Under the pieces are notes generated by a model. The model was not told the origin of the DNA. It worked only from the letters and a program-made list of their open reading frames with translations, and made no database searches. The position numbers and the translations under genes were made by a program. 64,000 nucleotides of DNA from Limnoglobus roseus (GTDB lineage: Bacteria; Planctomycetota; Planctomycetia; Gemmatales; Gemmataceae): positions 4,030,001-4,094,000 of the forward strand of contig NZ_CP042425.1 of the NCBI RefSeq assembly GCF_008254045.1, given 5' to 3'. Position 1 is the first letter of the stretch. Each line of letters starts with the position of its first letter. Positions 25,758-34,172 of this stretch are shown here, one piece after another.

Positions 25758-25772
25758 GCAATTCGTGTGCCA
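25758..25772 (-). promoter_or_regulatory. Sigma-54 (-24/-12) promoter for the permease operon
   Basis: Minus strand TGGCAC-ACGAA-TTGC, an exact consensus match. The predicted start near 25746 leaves a leader of about 27 nt to the ATG at 25719. Confidence 0.88.
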
Positions 25773-25986
25773 GACACGGTCGCATCGTGCGTGAGCCTGC
25801 TGTTGAGGGGCGCGAATCAGGCGTTGCCCGAGGTCGTTTTTGAAAGGATCGAGTGATTCGAGGGTATTCCTTGTCGCATCCGTGAGTTGCGCAGCTATTG
25901 TCACGCCCCGAATCGCCGGGTAAAAATTCTTCAATCACCCCGCGAGTGCCCGCCCCGGATGAGTTCCACTTTTCGGAAGTGCTGAA

Positions 25987-27312
25987 ATGACTGATGCCGA
26001 TCAAGAGAAAACGGGCCTCGGCAATTACTTCATCGCGAACTACCCCCCGTTCTCCGCGTGGAAGCCTTCGTATCTCGCTGACGCATTTGAAGCAACCAAC
26101 CGGCCGCCCGTTCCCGGCACGCCGTTGGGCTTGTACCTGCACATCCCGTTCTGCCGCAAGCGGTGTAAATTCTGTTACTTCCGCGTTTACACCGACAAGA
26201 ACGCTCGCGACGTGGAGGCGTACACCAACGCTCTCATCAAGGAAGTCGAACTGTGCAGTCGCCTTCCCATGATTGGCGACCGGAAGCTGGATTACGTCTA
26301 CTTCGGGGGCGGCACGCCCTCGTACCTGAGCGCGGCCCAACTGCGGGCGATGATGGAGCGGCTCAAGGCGATTATGCCGTGGGACGCGACCCGCGAAGTC
26401 GCGTTCGAGTGCGAACCGGGCACCCTCCAGCAACATAAGCTCGAAACGCTGAAGGAACTCGGCGTCACGCGGTTGTCGCTCGGCGTTGAGAACTTCAAGC
26501 CCGAGATTCTCCAGTTCAACGGCCGGGCACACCTCGAAGACGAAATCCACCGCGCCTACGGCTGGGCGCGTGACCTGGGCTTCCGCCAAATTAACATCGA
26601 CCTCATTGCCGGCATGGTCGGCGAGGACTGGGACAACTGGAAGGACTGCGTCCGCAAGACGATCGCCCTCGCCCCAGACAGCGTGACGATCTACCAGATG
26701 GAATTGCCGTTCAACACGCGGTTCTCGAAGGAACTGCAACAGGTCGGCGAAGAGGCCCATCCGCCGGCCACGCAAGTCGCCGATTGGCCGACGAAACGTG
26801 CGTGGGTGAAGTACGCCTTCGACGAGTTCCTCGCCAACGGGTACGAGATTTCCAGTGCGTACACCGTCGTGAAGGGCAAGGCGAACAACCCGTTCATCTA
26901 CCGCGACGCCCTCTGGCACGGGGCGGACATGTTCGGCACCGGCGTCGCCAGCTTCGGCCACCTGAACGGCGTTCACGTCCAAAACGTCGATACCTGGGAA
27001 GCGTACATCGACAAGCTCGACAAGGGCGAACTGCCGCTCGGCCGGGCGTTCCCCGTGAGCGACAAACAGAAGCTCATCCGCGAGATGATCTTGCAACTGA
27101 AGACCGGCCACTTGGAGAACGAATACTTCCGCCGTAAGTTCGGCAAAGACATCTCGCGCGAGTTCGAGAACGGGTACAAGCAACTTCAGGACGAGGGCTG
27201 GCTCAAGGTAACGCCGAACGGGGTGGACCTGACGCCGGCCGGCCTCATGCAGATCGACCGCCACCTGCCGACATTTTTCGAGCCGGAACACGCCTCGAAG
27301 CGATACACCTAA
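25987..27312 (+). CDS. HemN-like radical SAM protein
   Basis: 441 aa. YLHIPFCRKRCKFCYFRVYT holds the CxxxCxxC cluster motif, followed by YVYFGGGTPSYLSAAQL (SAM-binding GGGTP) and RLSLGVENFKPEILQFNGR. The C-terminal HemN-type domain ends in a winged-helix-like stretch (EFENGYKQLQDEGWLKVTPN). It is annotated by family as coproporphyrinogen-III oxidase-like, but the context (lipoyl carrier, ferredoxin, terpene enzymes) suggests another radical reaction. It starts a tight unit: the GcvH-like gene follows after 4 nt and the ferredoxin-like gene after a further 4 nt. Confidence 0.85.
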   Translation: MTDADQEKTGLGNYFIANYPPFSAWKPSYLADAFEATNRPPVPGTPLGLYLHIPFCRKRCKFCYFRVYTDKNARDVEAYTNALIKEVELCSRLPMIGDRKLDYVYFGGGTPSYLSAAQLRAMMERLKAIMPWDATREVAFECEPGTLQQHKLETLKELGVTRLSLGVENFKPEILQFNGRAHLEDEIHRAYGWARDLGFRQINIDLIAGMVGEDWDNWKDCVRKTIALAPDSVTIYQMELPFNTRFSKELQQVGEEAHPPATQVADWPTKRAWVKYAFDEFLANGYEISSAYTVVKGKANNPFIYRDALWHGADMFGTGVASFGHLNGVHVQNVDTWEAYIDKLDKGELPLGRAFPVSDKQKLIREMILQLKTGHLENEYFRRKFGKDISREFENGYKQLQDEGWLKVTPNGVDLTPAGLMQIDRHLPTFFEPEHASKRYT

Positions 27313-27316
27313 CCGA

Positions 27317-27781
27317 ATGGCCGAATCGCTGACGTTCATGATGGGGAAGTTCGCCGCGCACCTGCCGGCGGACCGGCGGTACTGTCGCAACCACATGTGG
27401 TGCGAACCGCGGTCCGATGCCGCCCGCTTCGGCTTTTCGTCCTACGCGGTGCGGCTGATGCAGGACGTGTACTTCCTGGAATGGAAGTTCGACGCCCCGC
27501 GGGACGTGGCCGCCAAGCAAGAACTCGGGTTCGTCGAAAGCTCGAAAGCGCAGAGCGAACTCTACGCCCCCCTCGCCGGTTCGATCACGCAGTTCAACGC
27601 CACGCTTCTCTCCGACCCGTCCGCGATCAACGCCGACGGCTACGGCGACGGGTGGCTGTTCGAAATGACCGCCGACACGGCCCCCACACTGAGCGCCGCC
27701 GAGTACTATCAATACCTGGACTCGGCTTGGGCGACGGCCCAGCGAATTCTGAAGAACCAAGTCAACCTCGACGACGAGTAA
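27317..27781 (+). CDS. GcvH-like lipoyl carrier protein
   Basis: 154 aa. RFGFSSYAVRLMQDVYFLEW and LGFVESSKAQSELYAPLAGS match the barrel of glycine cleavage H protein. The lysine in ESSKAQSELYAP is the lipoylation site position, and GYGDGWLFEM is the typical end of the barrel. No gcvT or gcvP lies nearby, so it is unlikely to serve glycine cleavage here; it may carry a substrate or electrons for the radical SAM and ferredoxin neighbours. HMWCEP near residue 27 adds a cysteine not usual in GcvH. Confidence 0.85.
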   Translation: MAESLTFMMGKFAAHLPADRRYCRNHMWCEPRSDAARFGFSSYAVRLMQDVYFLEWKFDAPRDVAAKQELGFVESSKAQSELYAPLAGSITQFNATLLSDPSAINADGYGDGWLFEMTADTAPTLSAAEYYQYLDSAWATAQRILKNQVNLDDE

Positions 27782-27785
27782 CGCC

Positions 27786-28808
27786 ATGAGCCGAAAAGTG
27801 ACCGTGGTTCTCTCGCAAGCCCCCGGCAAGAACCCGGCCAAGCGGTCCCTCGAAGAGAGCATCGCCGCCGCGCTCCTGTTCGAGCCGGGCGTGGACGTGT
27901 CGATCGTGCCGAACCTGTACGACCTCGGCCCCGACCACACCGGCCGGATGTTTCTCGAAGGCCTCGGCGGTGACGTGATCGTGCTCTCGTGGCTCTACCC
28001 ACGGGCCGCGTTCTGGCTGCTCGACCGCGACGGCATCAAGGGCCACTTCGGCGAAACGCAACTCAAGCCGCCGGGCGATGACGACGAAGAGGAACCGGAA
28101 GAAGTCGGCGAGAAGCCGTCCGCGATCGGGCCGAGCGGGGCCATCCCGGACCGGCACATCTACACACTCGACCTGCGGGACTTCAACAAGCCCGAGCCGT
28201 ACCTGACGGAAGTCCGCCGCATCGTGGCCGAGTGCCAGGACCGGCGGGCGAAGAAGGCCGCCGAGAAGGCGGCCACCGCCGCCCCGGTCATCGTGCAACT
28301 CGGCCTGCTGACGAAGCCGCCGCAGGAGTTCGCCCCCGATCAACTGCTCGCTCCGGCCGGCCGACGGTGGTATCCGGTGATCGACTACAGCCGGTGTACG
28401 AACTGTCTCGAATGCCTCGATTTTTGTCTGTTCGGCGTGTACGGCGTGGACGCCTTCGACCGGATCATTACGGAAAACCAGGACCAGTGTAAGAAGGGCT
28501 GCCCGGCGTGCAGTCGCGTTTGCCCCCAGCAAGCGATCATCTTCCCCGAGTACAAGTCGGCCGCCATCGCCGGCGGGGAAGGGGCCACGGTCGGCGGACT
28601 GAAGATCGACCTGAGCAAGCTCTTCGGCGGCGGCGACGCGGCCGACCCCCTCGCGGCTGCCGTGGCCGAACGCGACCGCGAACTCGTGGCCGACGGCCGC
28701 GCCGCCGTCGGCACGACCGTCGGTCTGCCGAAACGCCAGACCGGCACCGCCGGCCCGAAGGACGACCTCGACAAGCTGGTGGACGACCTCGATTCGTTGG
28801 GGTTATGA
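27786..28808 (+). CDS. Ferredoxin-like 2x[4Fe-4S] protein
   Basis: 340 aa. The N-terminal alpha/beta domain (KVTVVLSQAPGKNPAKRSLE, DVIVLSWLYPRAAFWLLDRD) has no recognised catalytic motif. An acidic linker follows (DDDEEEPEEVGE). The C-terminal ferredoxin domain has two cluster motifs: CTNCLECLDFC and CKKGCPACSRVCP. The tail is Ala/Asp-rich. It probably passes electrons within this cluster, for example to the radical SAM enzyme. It lies 4 nt after the GcvH-like gene. Confidence 0.85.
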   Translation: MSRKVTVVLSQAPGKNPAKRSLEESIAAALLFEPGVDVSIVPNLYDLGPDHTGRMFLEGLGGDVIVLSWLYPRAAFWLLDRDGIKGHFGETQLKPPGDDDEEEPEEVGEKPSAIGPSGAIPDRHIYTLDLRDFNKPEPYLTEVRRIVAECQDRRAKKAAEKAATAAPVIVQLGLLTKPPQEFAPDQLLAPAGRRWYPVIDYSRCTNCLECLDFCLFGVYGVDAFDRIITENQDQCKKGCPACSRVCPQQAIIFPEYKSAAIAGGEGATVGGLKIDLSKLFGGGDAADPLAAAVAERDRELVADGRAAVGTTVGLPKRQTGTAGPKDDLDKLVDDLDSLGL

Positions 28809-28828
28809 TGAGGCAGGGAGGGACTACG

Positions 28829-29056
28829 ATGGAAAGCGTGAAGCAAGCGGCCGTCAAAATCCTGGATGAGATGCCGGACGACTGCACATGGGAACAAATC
28901 CAGGTGCGATTCGAACTGTACGCCGTCATCCAACGCGGTGAGCGGGAGATCGACGCTGGCGGTGGTATTCCCAACGACCAGGTGATGATGGAGGCCGAGG
29001 AATGGCTGGCATCGTCTGGACGACCGACGCTCGCCGCGAATTCGACGGAATCCTAG
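28829..29056 (+). CDS. Antitoxin-like protein of a RelE/ParE module
   Basis: 75 aa: MESVKQAAVKILDEMPDDCT, then WEQIQVRFELYAVIQRGERE. The pattern (PDDCTWEQI...GERxxxAGxxxxxxxVMxEAEEWL) is that of a small antitoxin family paired with RelE/ParE toxins. GGGAGG stands just before the ATG. It overlaps the toxin start at 29002 and sits in the middle of the ferredoxin-cyclase operon. Confidence 0.8.
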   Translation: MESVKQAAVKILDEMPDDCTWEQIQVRFELYAVIQRGEREIDAGGGIPNDQVMMEAEEWLASSGRPTLAANSTES

Positions 29057-29317
29057 CCACCATCCGCCGGGAAGTGGGTCTCGGTTCGGCCCAAAAGTGG
29101 CAGCGGCGGTTCGCGAAAGCGGTCGCACAGATCGCGACCCACCCCGAACTGGGATCACCCCTTGAGGAGTTTTCCCTGGTGGGATCACCGTGAGCAATTC
29201 ATAGGCCCGTATCGGATGATCTACCGCTTCGATGGAACGAACTGTCGCATTCTTACCGTCAGGCGGGCCGCCCAGCAGTTGCCCGACCGCCCGGGTGAGT
29301 CGGCGGACGACGCATGA
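29002..29317 (+). pseudogene. RelE/ParE toxin, frameshifted
   Basis: Starts MAGIVWTTDARREFDGILAT and continues AQKWQRRFAKAVAQIATHPE LGSPLEEF, then hits a stop at 29191-29193. After the T4 run at 29169-29172 the next frame resumes the normal toxin C-terminus: PWWDHREQFIGPYRMIYRFD and CRILTVRRAAQQL, ending in TGA 29315-29317, which overlaps the ATG of the cyclase. One extra T explains the break. Either the toxin is inactivated, or the base is an assembly error or a slippage site. Confidence 0.8.
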
Positions 29318-31116
29318 CGACGCGCGAAGGATATCGCTTCGATTCTGCCTACCTCATCGCTCGCGACGCCTTGCTCGCGGAGCGCACGCCGGACGGCTAT
29401 TGGGTCGGCGAACTCTCGACCTCGGCCCTCAGCACGGCCGTTGCAGTCATCGCCCTATACTTGGTGGACGCCGAGAAACATCACGCAATCATCACCGGCG
29501 GCTTGCGGTGGCTGTCCGAGAATCAGAACGCTGACGGCGGCTGGGGCGACACGGTCAAGAGCTTCTCGAACATCTCCACGTCGATGCTCTGCCGGGCGAC
29601 ATTCGCGATCGCGAAGGCAGAAAATGAATTCGCGCCGACCGTGCAACGTCTGGAAGCGTACCTCGACGCCACGTGCGGCCGTTCGCCGGCCGAGCGGGCG
29701 GAGGCAATTCGCAACCGCTACGGCAAGGACCGCACGTTCAGCGTGCCGATCTTGATGACGTGCGCCCTCGCCGAACTCGTGCCGTGGCGGGAGGTGCCGC
29801 GGTTGCCGTTTGCGCTGGCGTGCCTGCCGCAGAGTTGGTACCGCTTTCTCGGCTTCCCGGTCGTTAGTTACGCCCTGCCGGCCCTCATCGCCATCGGCCA
29901 GTGCGTCCACCACCACCGGCCGACCTGGAACCCGGTGCTGGCATCGCAATCCCTCGCGAAGTCGCCGAGCTTGAAGGTGCTGCGGCGCATTCAGCCGTCT
30001 AGCGGCGGCTACCTGGAAGCAACGCCGCTGACCGCGTTCGTGACGATGAGCCTCGCGAGCATCGGGAAGAAGGATCACGAAGTCGCGCGGGAGGGCGTGC
30101 GCTTCCTCGTCGATTCCGTGCGGCCGGACGGCAGTTGGCCGATCGACACGAACCTCTCAATCTGGGTGACGACGCTCAGCGTGAACGCCCTCGCGGCGGC
30201 AGGCGACCTCGACGCGCTGTCGGAGAAGGAGAAGTTGCTCACATGGCTGCTGGGCCAGCAGACGAAGGAACGGCACCCGTACACCGGAGCGGACCCCGGC
30301 GCGTGGGGGTGGAGCCACCACCCCGGCAGCGTGCCCGACTGCGACGACACGCCGGGGGCACTGATGGCGGCGAGAAGTCTCGACCCGGCTGGCGACCTCG
30401 GCGACATCTTGCGGGGCCTTCGCTGGGTATGCGGGCTACAGAACCGTGACGGCGGCTGGCCGACCTTCTGTCGCGGGTGGGGGAAACTACCGTTCGACCG
30501 CAGTGGGGCCGACTTGACAGCCCACGCACTGAGGGCATTTCAAGCGGCTTGGGGTGACGCCCAGCAGGTGCGATTTGCAACCGATCCGCCGATGGAACAC
30601 CGTTTTCTACACACAATATCCGCGGCGGCCGTTCCGTCGGGTCTGGACTATCTACGAGATCATCAACGCCCCGACGGTTCTTGGCTCCCTCTCTGGTTCG
30701 GAAATCAACACGCGGCGGACGACATCAACCCCGTTTATGGAACGGCCCGCGTGCTTGCGGCGTACCGAGACTGGCGGCGCAAGAATTCGGAGGAGTGTCA
30801 GAACGGTGTCAGTTTCTTACTCAATGTGCAGAACACCGACGGCGGGTGGGGCGGGGCCAATGATTGTCCGTCGAGTGTCGAAGAAACGGCAGTCGCCGTG
30901 GAAGTCCTACTCGATCTTGCCCCCGGCCCGCAGGTCGAGCGCGGGGTGTTGTGGCTGATCGAAGCCGTCGAGTCAGGCCGCTTCCGCGAGCCGTCGCCGA
31001 TCGGCTTCTACTTCGCCAAACTCTGGTACTTCGAGAAACTCTACCCGCTCATCTTCACCGTCGCGGCCCTCGGCCGAGCACGGGTCACTTCTTCTCGGGG
31101 GGCAGGATCGGTTTGA
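29314..31116 (+). CDS. Squalene-hopene-cyclase-like terpene cyclase
   Basis: 600 aa, near the usual length (about 630-720) of squalene-hopene cyclases. The catalytic DxDD motif is present as DCDD in HHPGSVPDCDDTPGALMAAR. QW-type repeats are seen: SENQNADGGWGD, LQNRDGGWPTF and VQNTDGGWGG. No signal peptide; members are monotopic membrane proteins. The N-terminal part is shorter than in true hopene cyclases, so the substrate may not be squalene. It overlaps the toxin remnant by ATGA and converges with the ThuA gene (32-bp overlap). Confidence 0.88.
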   Translation: MTTREGYRFDSAYLIARDALLAERTPDGYWVGELSTSALSTAVAVIALYLVDAEKHHAIITGGLRWLSENQNADGGWGDTVKSFSNISTSMLCRATFAIAKAENEFAPTVQRLEAYLDATCGRSPAERAEAIRNRYGKDRTFSVPILMTCALAELVPWREVPRLPFALACLPQSWYRFLGFPVVSYALPALIAIGQCVHHHRPTWNPVLASQSLAKSPSLKVLRRIQPSSGGYLEATPLTAFVTMSLASIGKKDHEVAREGVRFLVDSVRPDGSWPIDTNLSIWVTTLSVNALAAAGDLDALSEKEKLLTWLLGQQTKERHPYTGADPGAWGWSHHPGSVPDCDDTPGALMAARSLDPAGDLGDILRGLRWVCGLQNRDGGWPTFCRGWGKLPFDRSGADLTAHALRAFQAAWGDAQQVRFATDPPMEHRFLHTISAAAVPSGLDYLRDHQRPDGSWLPLWFGNQHAADDINPVYGTARVLAAYRDWRRKNSEECQNGVSFLLNVQNTDGGWGGANDCPSSVEETAVAVEVLLDLAPGPQVERGVLWLIEAVESGRFREPSPIGFYFAKLWYFEKLYPLIFTVAALGRARVTSSRGAGSV

Positions 31117-32044
31117 ACTCGGCCTTGCCCTTCTTGTCGAGATTCTTGTTCAGGTCGGCTGCGTCGAACTCGGCCTTCGCGCCGCTCTCCGGCACTTCCA
31201 CGTGAGCCGTCCACAGGATCGCGTTGACCACGATTCGCCGGAAGTTCTCGTCGGCCCAGTTGCGGTGGAAGTGGCCGCCGGTGAAGCCGAAGCCGCGGCC
31301 CTTGTTGTCGCGCTCGTAGGCCCACGCCATCGTCTCGATCTCGCCCTTCCGGCCCGCGGTGTACTTCGTGGTCCGCGTGTTGTCCGGCGGGACCGCTTGC
31401 AGGATCGGGGTGACGTTCTTCATGTCCTCGGGGAACCGCATGCCGTAGTACCACTCGTCGCGGAGGGTGAACGGCTTCACGCCGCGGGTGATCGGGTGCG
31501 TCGGCAGCGTGCGAATCACCGCGTCCCAGTGCGGGTTGATGCTGTAGTCCGGCTCGTAGTAGCCGCCCATCCAGCCGAGGACGCGCTTGCCGTGCTGCGG
31601 CAGGTAGTCCACCGCGTAGTGTAGGTTCACCCAGCCAACGCCCTTGTCCATGAGTTTTTGAAGGCGGTCCATGCGGTCGCCGGCCGCGTCCTTCTGCACG
31701 ACGGGGTGGCCGTTGCGACCGTCCATGTAGAACAGCACACTGTCGGCGATGTCGAACAACTTCTCGTTCTTCGGCCAGCCGTCTTTCGCCATCACCGGCC
31801 AGACGTTCGGCGTTTGCTTCAGCAGATTCATCAAAATGGCCGTGCCCGCGTAGAACTCGTGGTCGCCCGGCCCGTGACTGGGCTTCCCGGCGATGAGGAG
31901 GACCACCTTCCCCTTGAAGTCGTCCGGCGGGGCGACTTCGAGCGGAACCTTCGACTGGTCGTAGGGGTCAATCGCCGGTTTATCTTGCGCCGAGGCGACG
32001 TTCGCGAACGCGGCCAATAGTACGAGCGTGGAAAGTCGGAACAT
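31085..32044 (-). CDS. Exported ThuA-domain protein
   Basis: 319 aa with a Sec signal (MFRLSTLVLLAAFANVASAQ). The ThuA-like glutamine-amidotransferase fold follows: KVVLLIAGKPSHGPGDHEFY, DSVLFYMDGRNGHPVVQKDA, VGWVNLHYAVDYLP and RGFGFTGGHFHRNWADENFR. ThuA domains in planctomycetes are usually periplasmic and linked to sugar or dehydrogenase modules; the reaction is not established. It is opposite in direction to the terpenoid cluster and interrupts it. Confidence 0.88.
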   Translation of the reverse strand: MFRLSTLVLLAAFANVASAQDKPAIDPYDQSKVPLEVAPPDDFKGKVVLLIAGKPSHGPGDHEFYAGTAILMNLLKQTPNVWPVMAKDGWPKNEKLFDIADSVLFYMDGRNGHPVVQKDAAGDRMDRLQKLMDKGVGWVNLHYAVDYLPQHGKRVLGWMGGYYEPDYSINPHWDAVIRTLPTHPITRGVKPFTLRDEWYYGMRFPEDMKNVTPILQAVPPDNTRTTKYTAGRKGEIETMAWAYERDNKGRGFGFTGGHFHRNWADENFRRIVVNAILWTAHVEVPESGAKAEFDAADLNKNLDKKGKAEFKPILPPEKK

Positions 32045-32300
32045 GGAGAGGAGCCCTCGTCGGAGTTGGGAACCGGACCCGATTCGCCGGCTAAGGGACA
32101 GAGTATACGGGAATCGCCCGTCCTGTTGCGCCGACCGCGGCCCCCAGATTTCCGGCCGGCGGGGCGGGGTTTCCCATTGGCACGACCGCCCGGAGTTGCG
32201 AAACTAATACCGCCCGCTGAAAGACCCCCCGCCCGGCCACGGTATCCTTCCCGACCGTGCTGCCGTCCGTTGGCCGTGCCCCCTTCGAAGGAATGCGATC

Positions 32301-34121
32301 GTGATGACCGCCGATCTTCCACCCAACGCACCTTCGGAAGGCAAGCCCAAGAAGCCGAACACCGCCGCGTTCAAGGTCGTGCCGGAGACACGCGCCAACC
32401 GCGACCGCATCCGGGACGCCGCGACCGCCGCCGTCGCGAAGCTCGACAAGTCGAACCCGCTCACTCGAGATACGTCCCGCGAGTTGGCCGACGCCTTGCT
32501 AAGTTCGCTCGGCCTCGGCGATCAGTACCTCGGCTTCACGATGGTGATGCTGACGAACGCCTTCTGGCGAGAACAGGTCGCGGGCATTCCGTTCCACCGC
32601 CGGTTGATGCTCCTGCCGCACTGCTTGAAGAACGCGGAAGGGTGCCCGGCCGAGTACGACGAGTTCGGCCTCGACTGCGAGAAGTGCGGCGCGTGCAGCG
32701 TGGCCGACTACAAGACGAAGGCCGAACAACTCGGGTACAAGGTGCTCGTCAGCGAGGGGACGCCGATCGTCCTCAAGATCATCATGTCCGGCCACGTCGA
32801 TGCGATCGTCGGCGTGGCCTGCCTGAACGTGCTGGAGAAGGCGTTCGACAAGGTGCTGCTCGCCGGCATCCCGTGCGTGGCGACGCCGCTGTTGTCGAGC
32901 AACTGCAAGAACACGTCGGTCGATCAGGACTGGGTGTTCGACATGATCGACCTGAAGACCGCGCCGCCGGAGCAGCAGACGAAGACCTACGTCCGCTTGA
33001 TGCGGGCCGCGAACCAAATGTTCGAGGAACCGGAACTGTCTCGCCTTGCGCCGCCGGCTCGCCGTGGCGGGGCAGCGAACGACCCGCTGGCGAGGCACGA
33101 GGCGATTGCCTACGACTTCCTCGGTCGCGGCGGCAAACGCTCCCGGCCGTTCATCACGCTCGCGACCTACGACGCCCTCACCGGTGGCAAGGCGACCACG
33201 AGCGATGAGGGCTGGCAGTTCAGCGACAGCGTGAAGCGGGCCGCGATGGCGATTGAAACCTTCCACAAGGCGTCGCTGGTTCACGACGACATTGAGGACG
33301 ACGACGCCTACCGTTACGGCGAACAGACACTGCACCGCGTTCACGGTATCGGCACGGCGATCAACCTCGGCGACTACCTCATCGGCCTCGGGTATCGCCT
33401 CGTCAGCCGCGACCGGCAATCGCTCGGGGCGGAAGTCGCCGCCGACATTCTCGACAAACTCGCCGACGCGCACATCAAGCTCAGCGAAGGGCAGGGGGCC
33501 GAACTGTTGTGGCGGGACGCGGCCGAGAAGGCGCTGACGCCGATGGACGCTCTGAAGATTTACGCTCTCAAAACCTCCCCGGCGTTCGAGGCCGCCCTCT
33601 ACACCGGCGTCCGCCTCGCCGGGCCGATCGGGGAGTACGAGAAGCTCATCCCGGACTTCTCGCGGAACGTCGGCGTCGCGTTCCAGATTTTGAACGACCT
33701 CAAGGACTGGACCGGCGACGAGGACAACAAACTCGTGAGCGGGCAGGACGTGCTTTCGGCGCGGCCGACGCTGCTGTTCGCGCTCGCCCTGGAATCGGCG
33801 AACCCGACCGACAAGGCGGAACTGCTGAAGATCGCGAACGCGCAGTCGAACCGCACGCCGGAAGAAATCGTGGAGCGGGTGCGGGCGATCTACTTCCGCA
33901 CGCAGGTCTTCGAGAAGGCCGACAAGCTGATCGAGAAGTTCCGGGCGAAGGCGGAATCGTTGGCCGACGCGGTCGAGTGCGAACCGTTCCGCGAGTTGCT
34001 CTACTACCTCGCCGACACCGTGCTGGAACGGGCGACCGTTCCGGTCGAACCGCCGGTGGCTACGACGTTTTCCGTGCCGCTCGGCCTGCCGACGGCCCGG
34101 ATGGCCGTGGTCGGGAGCTAA
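32301..34121 (+). CDS. DUF116-polyprenyl synthetase fusion
   Basis: 606 aa (GTG 32301; ATG at 32304 equally possible). Residues about 60-240 are DUF116 with its cysteines (LMLLPHCLKNAEGCP, LDCEKCGACSVADYK, VDAIVGVACLNVLEKAF). Residues about 265-580 are an isoprenyl diphosphate synthase: GGKRSRPFITL, first Asp-rich motif SLVHDDIEDDDAYR, then GQGAELLWRD and the second motif as NDLKDW rather than DDxxD. It would make a prenyl diphosphate, possibly for the cyclase upstream. DUF116 function is unknown but it often occurs with radical SAM and lipoyl genes. Confidence 0.88.
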   Translation: MMTADLPPNAPSEGKPKKPNTAAFKVVPETRANRDRIRDAATAAVAKLDKSNPLTRDTSRELADALLSSLGLGDQYLGFTMVMLTNAFWREQVAGIPFHRRLMLLPHCLKNAEGCPAEYDEFGLDCEKCGACSVADYKTKAEQLGYKVLVSEGTPIVLKIIMSGHVDAIVGVACLNVLEKAFDKVLLAGIPCVATPLLSSNCKNTSVDQDWVFDMIDLKTAPPEQQTKTYVRLMRAANQMFEEPELSRLAPPARRGGAANDPLARHEAIAYDFLGRGGKRSRPFITLATYDALTGGKATTSDEGWQFSDSVKRAAMAIETFHKASLVHDDIEDDDAYRYGEQTLHRVHGIGTAINLGDYLIGLGYRLVSRDRQSLGAEVAADILDKLADAHIKLSEGQGAELLWRDAAEKALTPMDALKIYALKTSPAFEAALYTGVRLAGPIGEYEKLIPDFSRNVGVAFQILNDLKDWTGDEDNKLVSGQDVLSARPTLLFALALESANPTDKAELLKIANAQSNRTPEEIVERVRAIYFRTQVFEKADKLIEKFRAKAESLADAVECEPFRELLYYLADTVLERATVPVEPPVATTFSVPLGLPTARMAVVGS

Positions 34122-34172
34122 AGTTTTGCCCTCTCCCGGAAAGACCCTCCGTCGATGGCGGTACTTCCGGGT

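Noticed and set aside
23851..27396. A single 1,181-aa leftward open frame
   Set aside because: Only the part from ATG 25719 is the permease. The remainder is antisense to the radical SAM gene and lies upstream of a sigma-54 promoter.
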